Positions 21,439 through 35,500 of a stretch of 64,000 nucleotides of DNA are shown here, one piece after another (positions within the stretch are counted from its first letter, which is position 1; each line of letters starts with the position of its first letter). A program made the position numbers and the translations under genes. Below the pieces are notes generated by a model. The model saw only the letters and a program-made list of their open reading frames with translations. It had not been told where the DNA came from and ran no database searches. Origin of the DNA: Polynucleobacter sp. UK-Mo-2m-Kol15 (GTDB lineage: Bacteria; Pseudomonadota; Gammaproteobacteria; Burkholderiales; Burkholderiaceae); contig NZ_JACVQC010000001.1 in the NCBI RefSeq assembly GCF_018881505.1, positions 248,001 to 312,000 on the forward strand, in the 5' to 3' direction.

Positions 21439-21931
21439 AGCAACATCTTAGCAGAAATGATCAGAATATTCAGGGTTTTCCCTTAGGCATATGGCTTGGT
21501 GCAGAAAAAAGCGACAAAGCAGGAAAAACAACCCCCAGTACACAGTTATTTTTCAGCTACACCCATGAAAATCGTATATTTTCAAAAAAAATAAAATATT
21601 TTTTAATGCCTATCCTGCTGTTTTTTATACGATTTATTTCAAAGATAAGAAAAAACCTCGGTTTTTAATAGAAAAAGACTACGAAAGGTGTTGACAGATC
21701 CAAATGAGTAGGATAAAGTCTCATCTCTCTGCTGGATGTTTTTAGAAATACGAAACAAATCAGCCCCTCTTTAAAAATTAGTCAACCGATAATTGTGGGT
21801 ACTAAGTGAAAGCATCAAGTCCTTCGGGACAGATGTAAATAAATAGTACTCATAGACAGTAAAAAGATTTGGTTTTATTACCAAGTCAATTTCTTGAATG
21901 AGTGCGACGATCCGCAAGGATCACAGGAATT
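21439..21931 (+). promoter_or_regulatory. rRNA operon promoter and leader region
   Basis: This 493-base gap has no gene. It holds long A/T tracts at about 21560-21680 (likely UP-element and curved DNA), a sigma70 promoter TTGACA (21691-21696) with a 17-base spacer and TAAAGT (21714-21719), and a boxA-like element CCTCTTTAAAAATT (21766-21779) that would recruit the Nus antitermination complex. The last 130 bases are a leader that should pair with the sequence after 16S for RNase III cleavage. Confidence 0.8.
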
Positions 21932-23467
<1,536 letters not shown>

Positions 23468-23522
23468 GAGAAAGATGCTGGAGCTCTAGTGCCCACACTT
23501 ATCGGTTGACAATAAAAGCCAC

Positions 23523-23599
23523 GGGTCTGTAGCTCAGCTGGTTAGAGCACTGTGTTGATAACGCAGGGGTCGTAGGTTCAAGTCCTACCAGACCCACCA
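23523..23599 (+). tRNA. tRNA-Ile (anticodon GAT)
   Basis: The 77-base cloverleaf has acceptor GGGTCTG/CAGACCC, anticodon loop TTGATAA (GAT) and an encoded CCA. It is in the 16S-23S spacer. Confidence 0.98.
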
Positions 23600-23629
23600 C
23601 CAGCCAGAAACAAGACTTAGTGGGACGTT

Positions 23630-23705
23630 GGGGGATTAGCTCAGCTGGGAGAGCACCTGCTTTGCAAGCAGGGGGTCGTCGGTTCGATCCCGTCATCCTC
23701 CACCA
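23630..23705 (+). tRNA. tRNA-Ala (anticodon TGC)
   Basis: The 76-base cloverleaf has acceptor GGGGGAT/ATCCTCC (one G-U pair), anticodon loop TTTGCAA (TGC) and an encoded CCA. It is the second tRNA in the 16S-23S spacer, 30 bases after tRNA-Ile. Confidence 0.98.
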
Positions 23706-23762
23706 TCATCTAAATGTCAAAACTAAGCGAACATTTAATCGTTTATTTTTGCCATTTATGGC

Positions 23763-23777
23763 TGTTCTTTAAAAATT
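23763..23777 (+). promoter_or_regulatory. boxA antitermination element in the 16S-23S spacer
   Basis: The TGTTCTTTAAAAATT sequence repeats the 12-base core TCTTTAAAAATT of the leader boxA (21768-21779 area). It should bind NusB-S10 in the RNA, keeping polymerase processive through 23S. The remainder of the spacer (23778-23971) holds A/T-rich processing sequence and no credible gene. Confidence 0.75.
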
Positions 23778-23971
23778 TGAGTAAGCAAAGTGTCAAATGT
23801 TTCTTTGAGAGAACATTTGACAATGTAATAAGGGTAAAGATTGAATCATCAATCAGTAATACAAACGAGTTTTACCAAGTTCTTAACAAAGTACTTACAG
23901 TTTGGATTACGGCAAACATGTCAGAAGTAGAAGTAAACCTGTAACAGGTACTAGCAATGGTGCTCGTTATA

Positions 23972-26847
<2,876 letters not shown>

Positions 26848-26952
26848 TAACCAGCACTATTGTGTTGGATGTTTGCCAGATTTAATCTGCATCCTTAATT
26901 ACATGCTTACTCAAATAGAGTTGCTGATAATTATCAACAACTCGACCCTCTA

Positions 26953-27070
26953 CGCCCGGTGACCATAGCAAGTTGGAACCACTCCTTCCCATCCCGAACA
27001 GGACAGTGAAACGACTTTACGCCGATGATAGTGCGGATTACCCGTGTGAAAGTAGGTAACTGCCGGGCAC
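26953..27070 (+). rRNA. rrf: 5S ribosomal RNA
   Basis: The gene is about 118 bases long. The terminal helix is GCCCGG (26954-26959) with CCGGGC (27063-27068), and the loop region CCCATCCCGAACAGGACAGTGAAACG is typical, shown here in part (CCATCCCGAACAGG). It is the last gene of the operon before the terminator. Confidence 0.96.
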
Positions 27071-27078
27071 CAATGCGA

Positions 27079-27109
27079 CGCCCAGACCCTCTTAGGTCTG
27101 GGCGTTTTT
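27079..27109 (+). terminator. rho-independent terminator of the rRNA operon
   Basis: A perfect 10-bp stem CGCCCAGACC/GGTCTGGGCG with loop CTCTTA is followed by five T. It lies 9 bases after 5S. Confidence 0.95.
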
Positions 27110-27140
27110 ACTTGTGCAAAGTGTTTTGAGGTTTAAGAGA

Positions 27141-27169
27141 TTGACAGAAACTCCATTTGGAGTCAGAAT
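27141..27169 (+). promoter_or_regulatory. sigma70 promoter of the tRNA-tuf array, with a palindromic spacer
   Basis: A perfect TTGACA (27141-27146), a 17-base spacer and CAGAAT (27164-27169) precede tRNA-Tyr by 11 bases. The spacer carries the inverted repeat ACTCCA-TT-TGGAGT (27150-27163), which could be an operator or a chance palindrome. Confidence 0.7.
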
Positions 27170-27180
27170 ATTGGGTTCGC

Positions 27181-27265
27181 GGAGGGGTGTCCGAGCGGCT
27201 AAAGGAGGCAGACTGTAAATCTGTTGGCTATGCCTACGTAGGTTCGAATCCTACCCCCTCCACCA
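27181..27265 (+). tRNA. tRNA-Tyr (anticodon GTA)
   Basis: The 85-base class II tRNA has a long variable arm, acceptor GGAGGGG/CCCCTCC, the anticodon GTA in GACTGTAAATC and an encoded CCA. It is first in the tRNA-Tyr/Gly/Thr-tuf array. Confidence 0.98.
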
Positions 27266-27270
27266 GATGT

Positions 27271-27344
27271 GCGGGATTAGTTTAATGGTAAAACAGCAGA
27301 TTTCCAATCTTCGGTCAAGAGTTCGATTCTCTTATCCCGCTCCA
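27271..27344 (+). tRNA. tRNA-Gly (anticodon TCC)
   Basis: The 74-base cloverleaf has acceptor GCGGGAT/ATCCCGC, anticodon loop TTTCCAA (TCC), discriminator T and an encoded CCA. Confidence 0.98.
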
Positions 27345-27365
27345 GTTTTAACGGTATTTGTATTT

Positions 27366-27440
<75 letters not shown>

Positions 27441-27506
27441 TGGCTTATGAAGTAAAAATTTTAATTTCGTGTGTTGGTTTAAGAGTTAACTAAAGGCAGA
27501 CAAAAA

Positions 27507-28697
27507 ATGGCAAAAGAAAAGTTTGAGCGGACAAAACCGCACGTAAACGTTGGCACCATTGGTCACGTTGACCACGGTAAAACCACATTGACAGCAGCAA
27601 TTGCAACCGTGCTTTCTAAAGCATTCGGTGGCGAAGCAAAAGCATACGATCAGATCGACGCTGCTCCCGAAGAAAAAGCACGTGGTATTACGATTAATAC
27701 AGCACACGTTGAGTATGAGACAGCGAATCGTCACTACGCACACGTGGATTGCCCAGGACATGCTGACTACGTTAAGAACATGATTACTGGTGCTGCTCAG
27801 ATGGACGGCGCAATTTTGGTTTGCTCTGCAGCTGACGGCCCAATGCCACAAACTCGTGAGCACATCCTCTTGGCACGCCAAGTGGGTGTTCCATACATCA
27901 TCGTGTTCTTGAACAAGTGCGACATGGTAGATGACGCTGAGTTGTTAGAGCTCGTAGAAATGGAAGTTCGTGAGCTTTTATCTAAGTACGACTTCCCAGG
28001 CGATGACACACCAATCGTTCAAGGTTCTGCTAAGTTAGCACTTGAAGGCGACGAAGGCCCATTGGGTAAAGAAGCCATCATGAAGTTAGCTGATGCACTT
28101 GACTCATACATCCCGACTCCAGAGCGTGCTGTTGACGGTGCGTTCTTAATGCCAGTAGAGGACGTGTTCTCTATCTCTGGTCGCGGTACTGTTGTAACAG
28201 GCCGTATTGAGCGCGGTATTGTTAAAGTTGGCGAAGAGATTGAAATTATTGGCATCAAGCCAACACTCAAGACAACTTGTACTGGTGTTGAAATGTTCCG
28301 CAAATTGCTCGATCAAGGTCAAGCAGGCGATAACGTTGGTATCTTGTTACGCGGTACAAAGCGTGAAGAAGTTGAGCGCGGCCAAGTATTGGCTAAGCCA
28401 GGTTCAATCACCCCACATACTCACTTTACAGCCGAGGTTTACATCTTGGGTAAAGATGAAGGTGGCCGTCATACTCCATTCTTTAACAACTATCGTCCAC
28501 AGTTTTACTTCCGTACTACGGACGTAACTGGTTCAATCGAGTTGCCAAAAGATAAAGAAATGGTGATGCCTGGTGATAACGTCACAATTACCGTCAAACT
28601 CATCGCGCCGATTGCGATGGAAGAAGGTTTACGTTTTGCGATCCGTGAAGGTGGCCGTACTGTTGGCGCCGGCGTGGTTGCAAAGATTTTGGCTTAA
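27507..28697 (+). CDS. tuf: elongation factor Tu, copy 1
   Basis: EF-Tu delivers aminoacyl-tRNA to the ribosome as a GTP complex. The 396-residue protein has the G1 motif GHVDHGKTT, the G3 region DCPGHADY and the G4 NKCD (all in the first 140 residues), then two beta-barrel domains. The protein is identical to copy 2 at 44283. I see only three synonymous base differences between the genes (27905, 28178 and 28442), and the 14 bases before the start are also shared. It is preceded by three tRNA genes and followed by tRNA-Trp, so it is probably one transcript with tRNAs at both ends. Confidence 0.98.
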   Translation: MAKEKFERTKPHVNVGTIGHVDHGKTTLTAAIATVLSKAFGGEAKAYDQIDAAPEEKARGITINTAHVEYETANRHYAHVDCPGHADYVKNMITGAAQMDGAILVCSAADGPMPQTREHILLARQVGVPYIIVFLNKCDMVDDAELLELVEMEVRELLSKYDFPGDDTPIVQGSAKLALEGDEGPLGKEAIMKLADALDSYIPTPERAVDGAFLMPVEDVFSISGRGTVVTGRIERGIVKVGEEIEIIGIKPTLKTTCTGVEMFRKLLDQGQAGDNVGILLRGTKREEVERGQVLAKPGSITPHTHFTAEVYILGKDEGGRHTPFFNNYRPQFYFRTTDVTGSIELPKDKEMVMPGDNVTITVKLIAPIAMEEGLRFAIREGGRTVGAGVVAKILA

Positions 28698-28709
28698 TAG
28701 TTTTAATAA

Positions 28710-28785
28710 AGGGGTGTAGCTCAATTGGCAGAGCGTTGGTCTCCAAAACCAAAGGTTGGGGGTTCGATGCCCTCCGCCCCTGCCA
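28710..28785 (+). tRNA. tRNA-Trp (anticodon CCA)
   Basis: The 76-base cloverleaf has acceptor AGGGGTG/CGCCCCT, anticodon loop CTCCAAA (CCA) inside stem TTGGT/ACCAA, discriminator G and an encoded CCA. It lies between tuf and secE. Confidence 0.98.
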
Positions 28786-28805
28786 CGATTTGAACTGAAA
28801 GTAAT

Positions 28806-29183
28806 ATGTCTCAACATACAGCAGGTAATACTGAAGAAAAGAGTGGCTGGGTCTCCGGACTCGCCGCTTTAATCGTCGTTGCAGCGTTAGTTCTTTACTA
28901 TACGTTGGCAGATCAATCTTTATTGATTCGTTTAGCTGTTTTGTTAGGCGGCATCGCTCTGGCAGTTTTGATTGTGGCAATGTCGGCAGATGGACGTCGT
29001 TTCATTGCTTACGCAAAAGATTCTTGGTATGAAGTAAAAAAGGTTGTTTGGCCGACTCGCAAAGAGACGACTCAAATGACTCTAGTCGTATTTGGCTTTG
29101 TTCTGATCATGTCCTTGTTTTTATGGATTGCAGACAAATTAATTGAATGGCTAGTTTTTTCAGTCTTCTTGGGCTGGAAGTGA
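28806..29183 (+). CDS. secE: preprotein translocase subunit SecE
   Basis: SecE clamps SecY in the protein-conducting channel. The 125-residue protein has three hydrophobic segments, as in E. coli rather than the short single-helix form. The conserved amphipathic helix and hinge YEVKKVVWPTRKET precedes the last membrane helix. It starts 20 bases after tRNA-Trp and ends 7 bases before nusG. Confidence 0.95.
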   Translation: MSQHTAGNTEEKSGWVSGLAALIVVAALVLYYTLADQSLLIRLAVLLGGIALAVLIVAMSADGRRFIAYAKDSWYEVKKVVWPTRKETTQMTLVVFGFVLIMSLFLWIADKLIEWLVFSVFLGWK

Positions 29184-29190
29184 GTAAAAA

Positions 29191-29763
29191 ATGATTGATG
29201 CTGAATTAGTCTCAAATCCACAAGCTACTGGCAACATGCGCTGGTACGTGATTCATGCTTATTCAGGCATGGAAAAAAGTGTTAAAAGAGGTCTTGAGGA
29301 GCGTATTGCACGTTCTGGAATGCCTGAAAAATTTGGCCGTATCTTGGTTCCCTCCGAAGAGGTTGTAGAAATCAAGTCTGGTACTAAATCAGTATCTGAG
29401 CGCCGTTTTTTCCCAGGCTATGTATTAATCGAGATGGAAATGACCGATGAGAGCTGGCATTTGGTGAAAAATACACCAAAAGTGACTGGTTTTGTTGGCG
29501 GGGTAAGAAATCGACCAAGCCCAATTTCTACGGCTGAAGTGACCAAAATCATGGATCAAATGCAGGCTGGCGTTGATAAGCCGAAGCCGAAGACTCTCTT
29601 TGAAGTGGGTGAGATGGTTCGTGTTAAAGAAGGCCCGTTTACAGACTTTAACGGAAACGTTGAGGAAGTGAACTATGAGAAGTCAAGACTGCGTGTTTCT
29701 GTTACAATATTTGGCCGCGGTACACCAGTTGAGCTGGAGTTCGGTCAGGTAGAAAAGATGTAA
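29191..29763 (+). CDS. nusG: transcription termination/antitermination factor NusG
   Basis: NusG binds RNA polymerase, suppresses pausing, works with Rho and links to ribosomal S10. The 190-residue protein has the NGN domain ([18 protein letters not shown] near 17-34, FPGYVLIEM) and a C-terminal KOW domain ([21 protein letters not shown]). It overlaps no neighbour and is followed by a weak terminator-like hairpin before rplK. Confidence 0.97.
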   Translation: MIDAELVSNPQATGNMRWYVIHAYSGMEKSVKRGLEERIARSGMPEKFGRILVPSEEVVEIKSGTKSVSERRFFPGYVLIEMEMTDESWHLVKNTPKVTGFVGGVRNRPSPISTAEVTKIMDQMQAGVDKPKPKTLFEVGEMVRVKEGPFTDFNGNVEEVNYEKSRLRVSVTIFGRGTPVELEFGQVEKM

Positions 29764-29766
29764 AAG

Positions 29767-29789
29767 CACCCAGTTTTTTTTGGGTGTTT
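29767..29789 (+). terminator. weak terminator-like hairpin after nusG
   Basis: The stem CACCCA/TGGGTG (6 bp) has a T-rich loop and is followed by TTTG. It would separate secE-nusG from the rplK operon only partly. Confidence 0.5.
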
Positions 29790-29918
29790 GTAAAAAAGTA
29801 GTGGATTTAAGTGGTTAGCAATAACCGAGGAGCGGATCTAGAAAGCCAAAAACTAGTGAAGCGTTTACTCAACAGCGGTCTTTCCTAGTAGGGTCAGACG
29901 CGCTTTTAGGAGCAATCA

Positions 29919-30350
29919 ATGGCAAAGAAGATCATTGGCTTTATCAAGCTGCAGATTCCTGCAGGTAAAGCAAATCCATCGCCTCCCGTAGGTCCAGCAT
30001 TGGGTCAACGCGGTCTCAATATTATGGAATTCTGTAAGGCGTTTAATGCTCAAACTCAGAGCATGGAACCTGGTCTTCCAATTCCAGTCGTGATTACAGC
30101 GTTTGCTGATAAGAGCTTCACTTTCATCATGAAGACGCCTCCAGCGACCATCATGATTAAAAAGGCTGCAAAGATCGAAAAAGGATCACCACGCCCCCAT
30201 ACCGATAAGGTAGGAAAAATTACCCGTGCTCAAGCGGAAGAAATTGCTAAAGCAAAAATGCCAGATTTGACAGCTGCCGATATGGATGCTGCTGTAAGAA
30301 CAATCGCTGGTAGCGCCCGCTCAATGGGCATCACAGTGGAAGGTCTCTAA
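29919..30350 (+). CDS. rplK: 50S ribosomal protein L11
   Basis: L11 forms the GTPase-associated centre with 23S rRNA and is needed for the stringent response. The 143-residue protein has the proline-rich N-terminal segment [19 protein letters not shown] and a C-terminal RNA-binding domain ending [10 protein letters not shown]. The 155-base leader before it includes the small hairpin GGTTA-GCAA-TAACC (29813-29826) and could hold the L1 autoregulation site; that is inference from E. coli. An AGGAG site precedes the ATG. Confidence 0.97.
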   Translation: MAKKIIGFIKLQIPAGKANPSPPVGPALGQRGLNIMEFCKAFNAQTQSMEPGLPIPVVITAFADKSFTFIMKTPPATIMIKKAAKIEKGSPRPHTDKVGKITRAQAEEIAKAKMPDLTAADMDAAVRTIAGSARSMGITVEGL

Positions 30351-30352
30351 TC

Positions 30353-31054
30353 ATGACTAAGTTATCTAAGCGTTTAAAAGCGATCGAATCTAAAGTAGAC
30401 CGCAACAAGTTTTATGCATTAGAAGATGCATTGAATCTTGTTAAAGAATGTGCAACTGCGAAGTTCGATGAGTCTATCGACGTAGCAGTTCAGTTGGGTA
30501 TTGATGCCAAGAAATCTGACCAAGTTGTGCGTGGCGCGGTTGTGCTCCCAGCCGGTACGGGTAAGCATGTTCGTGTAGCGGTATTTGCACAAGGCGAAAA
30601 AGCTGAACAAGCTAAAGCTGCTGGTGCTGAGATCGTTGGCATGGAAGACCTTGCCGATCAAATTAAAGGCGGCAAAATCGATTTTGATATTTTGATTGCA
30701 TCCCCTGACACAATGAAGATTGTTGGTACTTTAGGTCAAGTATTGGGCCCACGTGGTTTGATGCCGAATCCAAAAGTGGGAACTGTTACTCCTGACGTTG
30801 CTACTGCAGTTAAGAATGCAAAAGCAGGTCAAGTGCAATTCCGTGTGGACAAAGCCGGTATCGTGCACGCAAGCATTGGCCGTCGTTCATTCGAGCCAGC
30901 TGCTTTGAAATCAAACTTGCTAGCATTGCTTGAGGCTTTGAACAAAGCTAAGCCACCTGCATCTAAGGGCATTTATTTAAAGAAGGTTGCCGTAAGCAGC
31001 ACCATGGGTGCAGGCGTACGTGTTGACCAGGCATCGATACAGGCTGCTCAGTAA
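30353..31054 (+). CDS. rplA: 50S ribosomal protein L1
   Basis: L1 forms the mobile L1 stalk and, in E. coli, represses its own operon by binding its mRNA. The 233-residue protein has the signature region [15 protein letters not shown]. It starts 2 bases after the rplK stop. Confidence 0.97.
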   Translation: MTKLSKRLKAIESKVDRNKFYALEDALNLVKECATAKFDESIDVAVQLGIDAKKSDQVVRGAVVLPAGTGKHVRVAVFAQGEKAEQAKAAGAEIVGMEDLADQIKGGKIDFDILIASPDTMKIVGTLGQVLGPRGLMPNPKVGTVTPDVATAVKNAKAGQVQFRVDKAGIVHASIGRRSFEPAALKSNLLALLEALNKAKPPASKGIYLKKVAVSSTMGAGVRVDQASIQAAQ

Positions 31055-31289
31055 TTAGCCTGTAGCAAAAAGAACTTTGGGTCGATTCCCGCTCTTTGAG
31101 CGAGAGTCGAACATCAAAGACCGTTGGTGAATTAATTGCTTATTCAGAACTAATTCTTAATCGTTACGAAAGTAATAGCCAGCGCAGATGGCGACCCTGA
31201 AAAGATTTCACAAGAATTTCTTGTGACAAATGATCAGACGCTGGTGTGTAACCCCAACTGGAAACAGTTGGTTTTTAAGGAGTTAAACC
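31055..31289 (+). promoter_or_regulatory. leader of rplJ-rplL (probable L10 leader with terminator-like hairpin)
   Basis: This 235-base gap is rich in inverted repeats: a branched element between CTTTG and CAAAG (about 31073-31121), a stem CACAAGAA/TTCTTGTG (31209-31225), and CCAACTG-GAAA-CAGTTGG (31254-31271) followed by five T and then AAGGAG. In other bacteria L10-L12 binds such a leader to shut off rplJ. The last hairpin ends 7 bases before the ribosome binding site, so it could stop transcription or block initiation. Confidence 0.65.
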
Positions 31290-31922
31290 GTGCCTTTGAA
31301 TGTACAAGACAAAAAAGCGATTGTTGCTGATGTCGGCGCTCAATTGGCTGGAGCTCAAACAGTCGTGCTCGCTGAATACCGTGGTATTCCAGTAGAGCAG
31401 TTGACAAAGCTACGTGCTAGCGCACGTGATCAAGGTGTATATCTTCGCGTTTTGAAGAACACATTGGCACGCCGTGCTGCACAAGGCACACAGTTTGAGC
31501 CTCTTGCTGATTCGATGGTTGGGCCCTTGATCTATGGCATCTCTGCTGATCCGATTGCTTCGGCAAAAGTATTGCAGAACTTTGCCAAAACTCAAGACAA
31601 GCTAGTCATTACTGCTGGCTTATATAACGGCAAGTTGTTAGACGTTGCAGGCGTAAAAGCCCTTGCAACAATTCCAAGCCGCGACGAGTTGTTATCTCAG
31701 TTGTTGGGTGTGATGTTGGCACCGGTATCTGCGATGGCTCGCGTATTGGGCGCAGTAGCAGCGCAAAAATCAGCCGGAGCACCTGCTCCAGTTGCAGCAC
31801 CTGTAGTTGAAGCAGCAGCACCAGCAGAAGTAGTTGCTGAAGCGGCCGCTCCAGAAGCAGCTGCTGAGCCTGCAGCCCCAGAAGCTGGAACAGAAACACC
31901 GCAAACCCCTGCCGCTGAATAA
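31290..31922 (+). CDS. rplJ: 50S ribosomal protein L10
   Basis: L10 is the base of the L7/L12 stalk. The 210-residue protein has a normal N-terminal rRNA-binding domain and the helix that carries L7/L12 dimers, then an extra tail of about 40 residues rich in Ala, Pro, Val and Glu, not found in E. coli L10 (165 residues). The start is GTG at 31290, supported by AAGGAG at 31277-31282. Confidence 0.96.
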   Translation: MPLNVQDKKAIVADVGAQLAGAQTVVLAEYRGIPVEQLTKLRASARDQGVYLRVLKNTLARRAAQGTQFEPLADSMVGPLIYGISADPIASAKVLQNFAKTQDKLVITAGLYNGKLLDVAGVKALATIPSRDELLSQLLGVMLAPVSAMARVLGAVAAQKSAGAPAPVAAPVVEAAAPAEVVAEAAAPEAAAEPAAPEAGTETPQTPAAE

Positions 31923-31958
31923 GCGACAGATTAACTATTTAAGTATTAGGAGCTAAAA

Positions 31959-32333
31959 ATGGCGATTACTAAAGAAGAAATCATTGATGCAGTAGGTAGC
32001 ATGTCCGTTATGGATTTGAACGACTTGGTTAAGGCGTTTGAAGAGAAGTTTGGCGTTTCGGCTGCAGCGATGGCTGTTGCTGGTCCTGCTGGTGCAGCTG
32101 GCGGCGCTGCTGCTGAAGAGCAGACAGAATTTACTGTTAACTTGCTCGAAGCTGGCGCAAATAAAGTTTCAGTAATTAAAGCTGTTCGCGAAATTACTGG
32201 TCTTGGTTTAAAAGAGGCTAAAGACTTAGTTGATGGCGCACCAAAGCCAATCAAAGAAGCTGTTGATAAGAAGACAGCTGAAGAAGCTAAGAAGAAGCTT
32301 GACGAAGCAGGCGCTAAGTCAGAAATCAAGTAA
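31959..32333 (+). CDS. rplL: 50S ribosomal protein L7/L12
   Basis: L7/L12 recruits translation factors. The 124-residue protein has an N-terminal dimerisation helix pair, an Ala/Gly-rich hinge ([13 protein letters not shown]) and the C-terminal domain with the factor-binding [20 protein letters not shown] segment. It starts 36 bases after rplJ with an AGGAG site. Confidence 0.97.
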   Translation: MAITKEEIIDAVGSMSVMDLNDLVKAFEEKFGVSAAAMAVAGPAGAAGGAAAEEQTEFTVNLLEAGANKVSVIKAVREITGLGLKEAKDLVDGAPKPIKEAVDKKTAEEAKKKLDEAGAKSEIK

Positions 32334-32345
32334 TACAAACTTTTC

Positions 32346-32432
32346 TAACGCCTCCCAAAAGGAGTCGTTAGTTACGTTGGGTTTGATCTTTAGAGGTCAA
32401 ACCCGATTTCATTTGTGATTGAAATCGGGTTT
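32346..32432 (+). promoter_or_regulatory. rplL-rpoB attenuator region with two mutually exclusive hairpins
   Basis: Hairpin 1 is TAACG-CTCC/GGAG-CGTTA (32346-32370). Hairpin 2 is GGGTTTGA (32379-32386) with TCAAACCC (32397-32404). Hairpin 3 is AAACCCGATTTCA (32399-32411) with TGAAATCGGGTTT (32420-32432), a perfect 13-bp stem. Hairpins 2 and 3 share bases 32399-32404, so they cannot form together. E. coli has an attenuator and an RNase III site at this place; the alternative pairing here suggests a regulated switch. Confidence 0.65.
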
Positions 32433-32559
32433 GCCTTCTGATACGACTGCAGAATGCAAGTTTGGTCGGACACTGAATCTTTCGATTTAGTGTTGTCCGC
32501 CAGTGATTGGTAGTGGCCAATCGCCAAATCTTTGTACAGTCGCTGAATTCGGAGATGAA

Positions 32560-35500
32560 ATGAACTACAGCTTCACCGAACGCAAGCGAGTCCGTAAAAG
32601 CTTTGCTAAGCGAGTAAATAATCATCAGGTTCCATACCTGATCGCAACGCAGCTGGAATCCTACGCTAAATTTTTACAGGCTGAAAAGCCAGCAATGTCT
32701 CGTCTTACAGAGGGACTTCAAGCTGCCTTTACATCAGCATTCCCAATTGTGTCCAACAATGGCTACGCACGTATGGAATACGTGTCATACCAGTTGTCAC
32801 AGCCACCGTTTGACGTTAAAGAATGTCAACAACGTGGTTACACATACCACTCAGCCTTGCGTGCAAAAGTTCGTTTGATTATTTATGATCGCGAAGCACC
32901 AACTAAGGTTAAAGAGGTAAAAGAGAGCGAAGTCTACATGGGTGAAATTCCACTCATGACAGATAACGGCTCTTTTGTGATCAACGGCACTGAGCGCGTC
33001 ATCGTTTCTCAGTTGCACCGTTCCCCAGGCGTGTTCTTCGAGCACGATAAGGGCAAGACACATAGCTCAGGTAAGTTGCTGTTCTCAGCACGCATCATTC
33101 CTTACCGTGGTTCATGGCTTGATTTTGAATTTGATCCAAAAGATATTCTGTATTTCCGCGTTGACCGTCGTCGTAAGATGCCTGTCACCATTTTGCTCAA
33201 AGCAATTGGCTTAAACAACGAACAGATTCTTGCAAACTTCTTTAACTTTGACCATTTCTCATTGAGCGCAAATGGCGCGTCAATGGAATTTGTTCCAGAG
33301 CGTTTGCGTGGTCAGTTGGCTAACTTTGATGTGCTTGATAAGAATGGCGTTGTTGTCATTCAAAAAGACAAGCGTATCAATGCAAAACATATTCGTGAAC
33401 TCGAAGCAGCTAAAACTAAAAACATCGTTGTTCCAGATGACTACTTAGTTGGCCGTGTAGTTGCACGCAACATTATCGATCCAGACTCTGGTGAAATCTT
33501 GGCTTACGCTAATGATGAAATCACTGAAGAGTTGTTGGCTACATTGCGCGATGCAGGCATCAAGCAATTGGAAACCATCTACACCAATGATTTGGATTCT
33601 GGCGCGTACATTTCACAGACATTGCGTACTGATGAAACTGCCGATCAAATGGCTGCTCGTATCGCCATCTATCGCATGATGCGTCCTGGTGAGCCTCCAA
33701 CAGAAGATGCTGTTGAAGCTTTGTTCCAGCGCTTGTTCTACAACGAAGATAGCTACGATTTATCACGCGTTGGCCGTATGAAAGTAAATAGCCGTCTCGG
33801 TCGTTCAGAGATGGAAGGCAAAATGGTTTTGTCGGATGAAGACATCCTCGACACCATCAAGTCTTTGGTTGACTTGCGTAACGGTAAAGGCGAAGTCGAT
33901 GACATCGATCACTTAGGTAATCGTCGTGTACGTTGCGTAGGTGAGTTGGCAGAGAATCAATTCCGCGCAGGTTTGTCACGTGTTGAGCGTGCGGTTAAAG
34001 AACGTCTCGGCCAAGCTGAAACTGAAAACCTCATGCCGCATGATTTGATTAATAGCAAGCCAATCTCTTCAGCAATTCGTGAGTTCTTTGGTTCTTCACA
34101 GTTGTCCCAGTTTATGGACCAAACAAACCCATTGTCAGAGATTACGCATAAGCGTCGTATTTCTGCGTTGGGACCTGGTGGTTTGACACGTGAGCGCGCA
34201 GGTTTCGAAGTGCGTGACGTACATCCAACCCACTACGGACGTGTTTGCCCAATTGAAACTCCAGAAGGACCAAACATTGGTCTGATCAACTCTCTCGCGT
34301 TATTTGCGCGTTTGAATGAGCATGGTTTCTTAGAGACCCCATATCGTAAAGTTTCCAATAGCAAAGTAAGCGACGAAGTTGTTTACCTCTCTGCGATTGA
34401 AGAAGCGAAATACGTTATTGCTCAGGCAAACGCAACGATCGACAAGAGCGGTAAGTTAGCCGATGAATTGGTTTCAGCACGTCAAGCTGGTGAGACCATG
34501 ATGGTGAGCCCAGAGCGTATCGATTTCATCGACGTTGCTCCAAGTCAGATCGTTTCTGCTGCTGCTTCATTGGTTCCATTCTTGGAGCATGATGATGCGA
34601 ACCGTGCGTTGATGGGTGCGAATATGCAACGTCAAGCGGTTCCTTGCTTGCGTCCAGATAAGCCATTGGTTGGTACCGGTTTAGAGCGCATTGTTGCAGT
34701 TGACTCAGGTACGGTTATTTTGGCTTCCCGCGGCGGTATCGTTGACTATGTTGACGCAAACCGTGTAGTTATTCGTGTAAACGATGACGAGACAGCGGCC
34801 GGTGAAGTCGGTGTGGATATTTATAACCTCATCAAGTACACCCGTTCAAACCAAAATACCAACATCAACCAACGTCCAATCGTTCAGGCTGGTGATCGTG
34901 TAGCCCGTGGCGACGTAGTTGCTGACGGTGCATCTACCGATTTGGGCGAATTGGCTTTGGGTCAAAACATGACTGTGGCATTTATGCCATGGAACGGTTA
35001 CAACTTCGAGGATTCAATCTTGATCTCTGAGAAAGTTGTTGCTGATGACCGTTACACCTCTATTCATATTGAAGAGTTGTCGGTTGTTGCTCGTGATACC
35101 AAGCTTGGTTCAGAAGAAATTACACGCGATATCTCCAACTTGGCTGAGTCACAACTCTCCCGCTTGGACGAGAGCGGTATTGTTTATATCGGTGCTGAAG
35201 TTGAGGCTGGTGACGTATTGGTTGGTAAGGTAACTCCAAAGGGTGAGACTACTCTCACTCCAGAAGAGAAACTCCTCCGTGCGATCTTCGGCGAAAAGGC
35301 ATCTGACGTTAAAGATACTTCTTTGCGCGTTCCATCTGGAATGATCGGTACTGTTATTGATGTTCAAGTCTTCACTCGTGAAGGTATTGAGCGCGATGCA
35401 CGCGCACAGTCAATTATTCAAGAAGAATTACAACGCTATCGTTTGGACTTAAATGACCAGTTGCGTATTGTTGAAGGCGATGCCTTCATGCGTTTAGAAA

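Noticed and set aside
23714..23944. 76-codon frame in the 16S-23S spacer
   Set aside because: It covers boxA and processing sequence and has no recognisable protein features.
27486..27881. 131-codon minus-strand frame opposite tuf (repeated at 44244-44657)
   Set aside because: It is Cys/Val-rich, unlike known proteins, and is duplicated only because tuf is duplicated.
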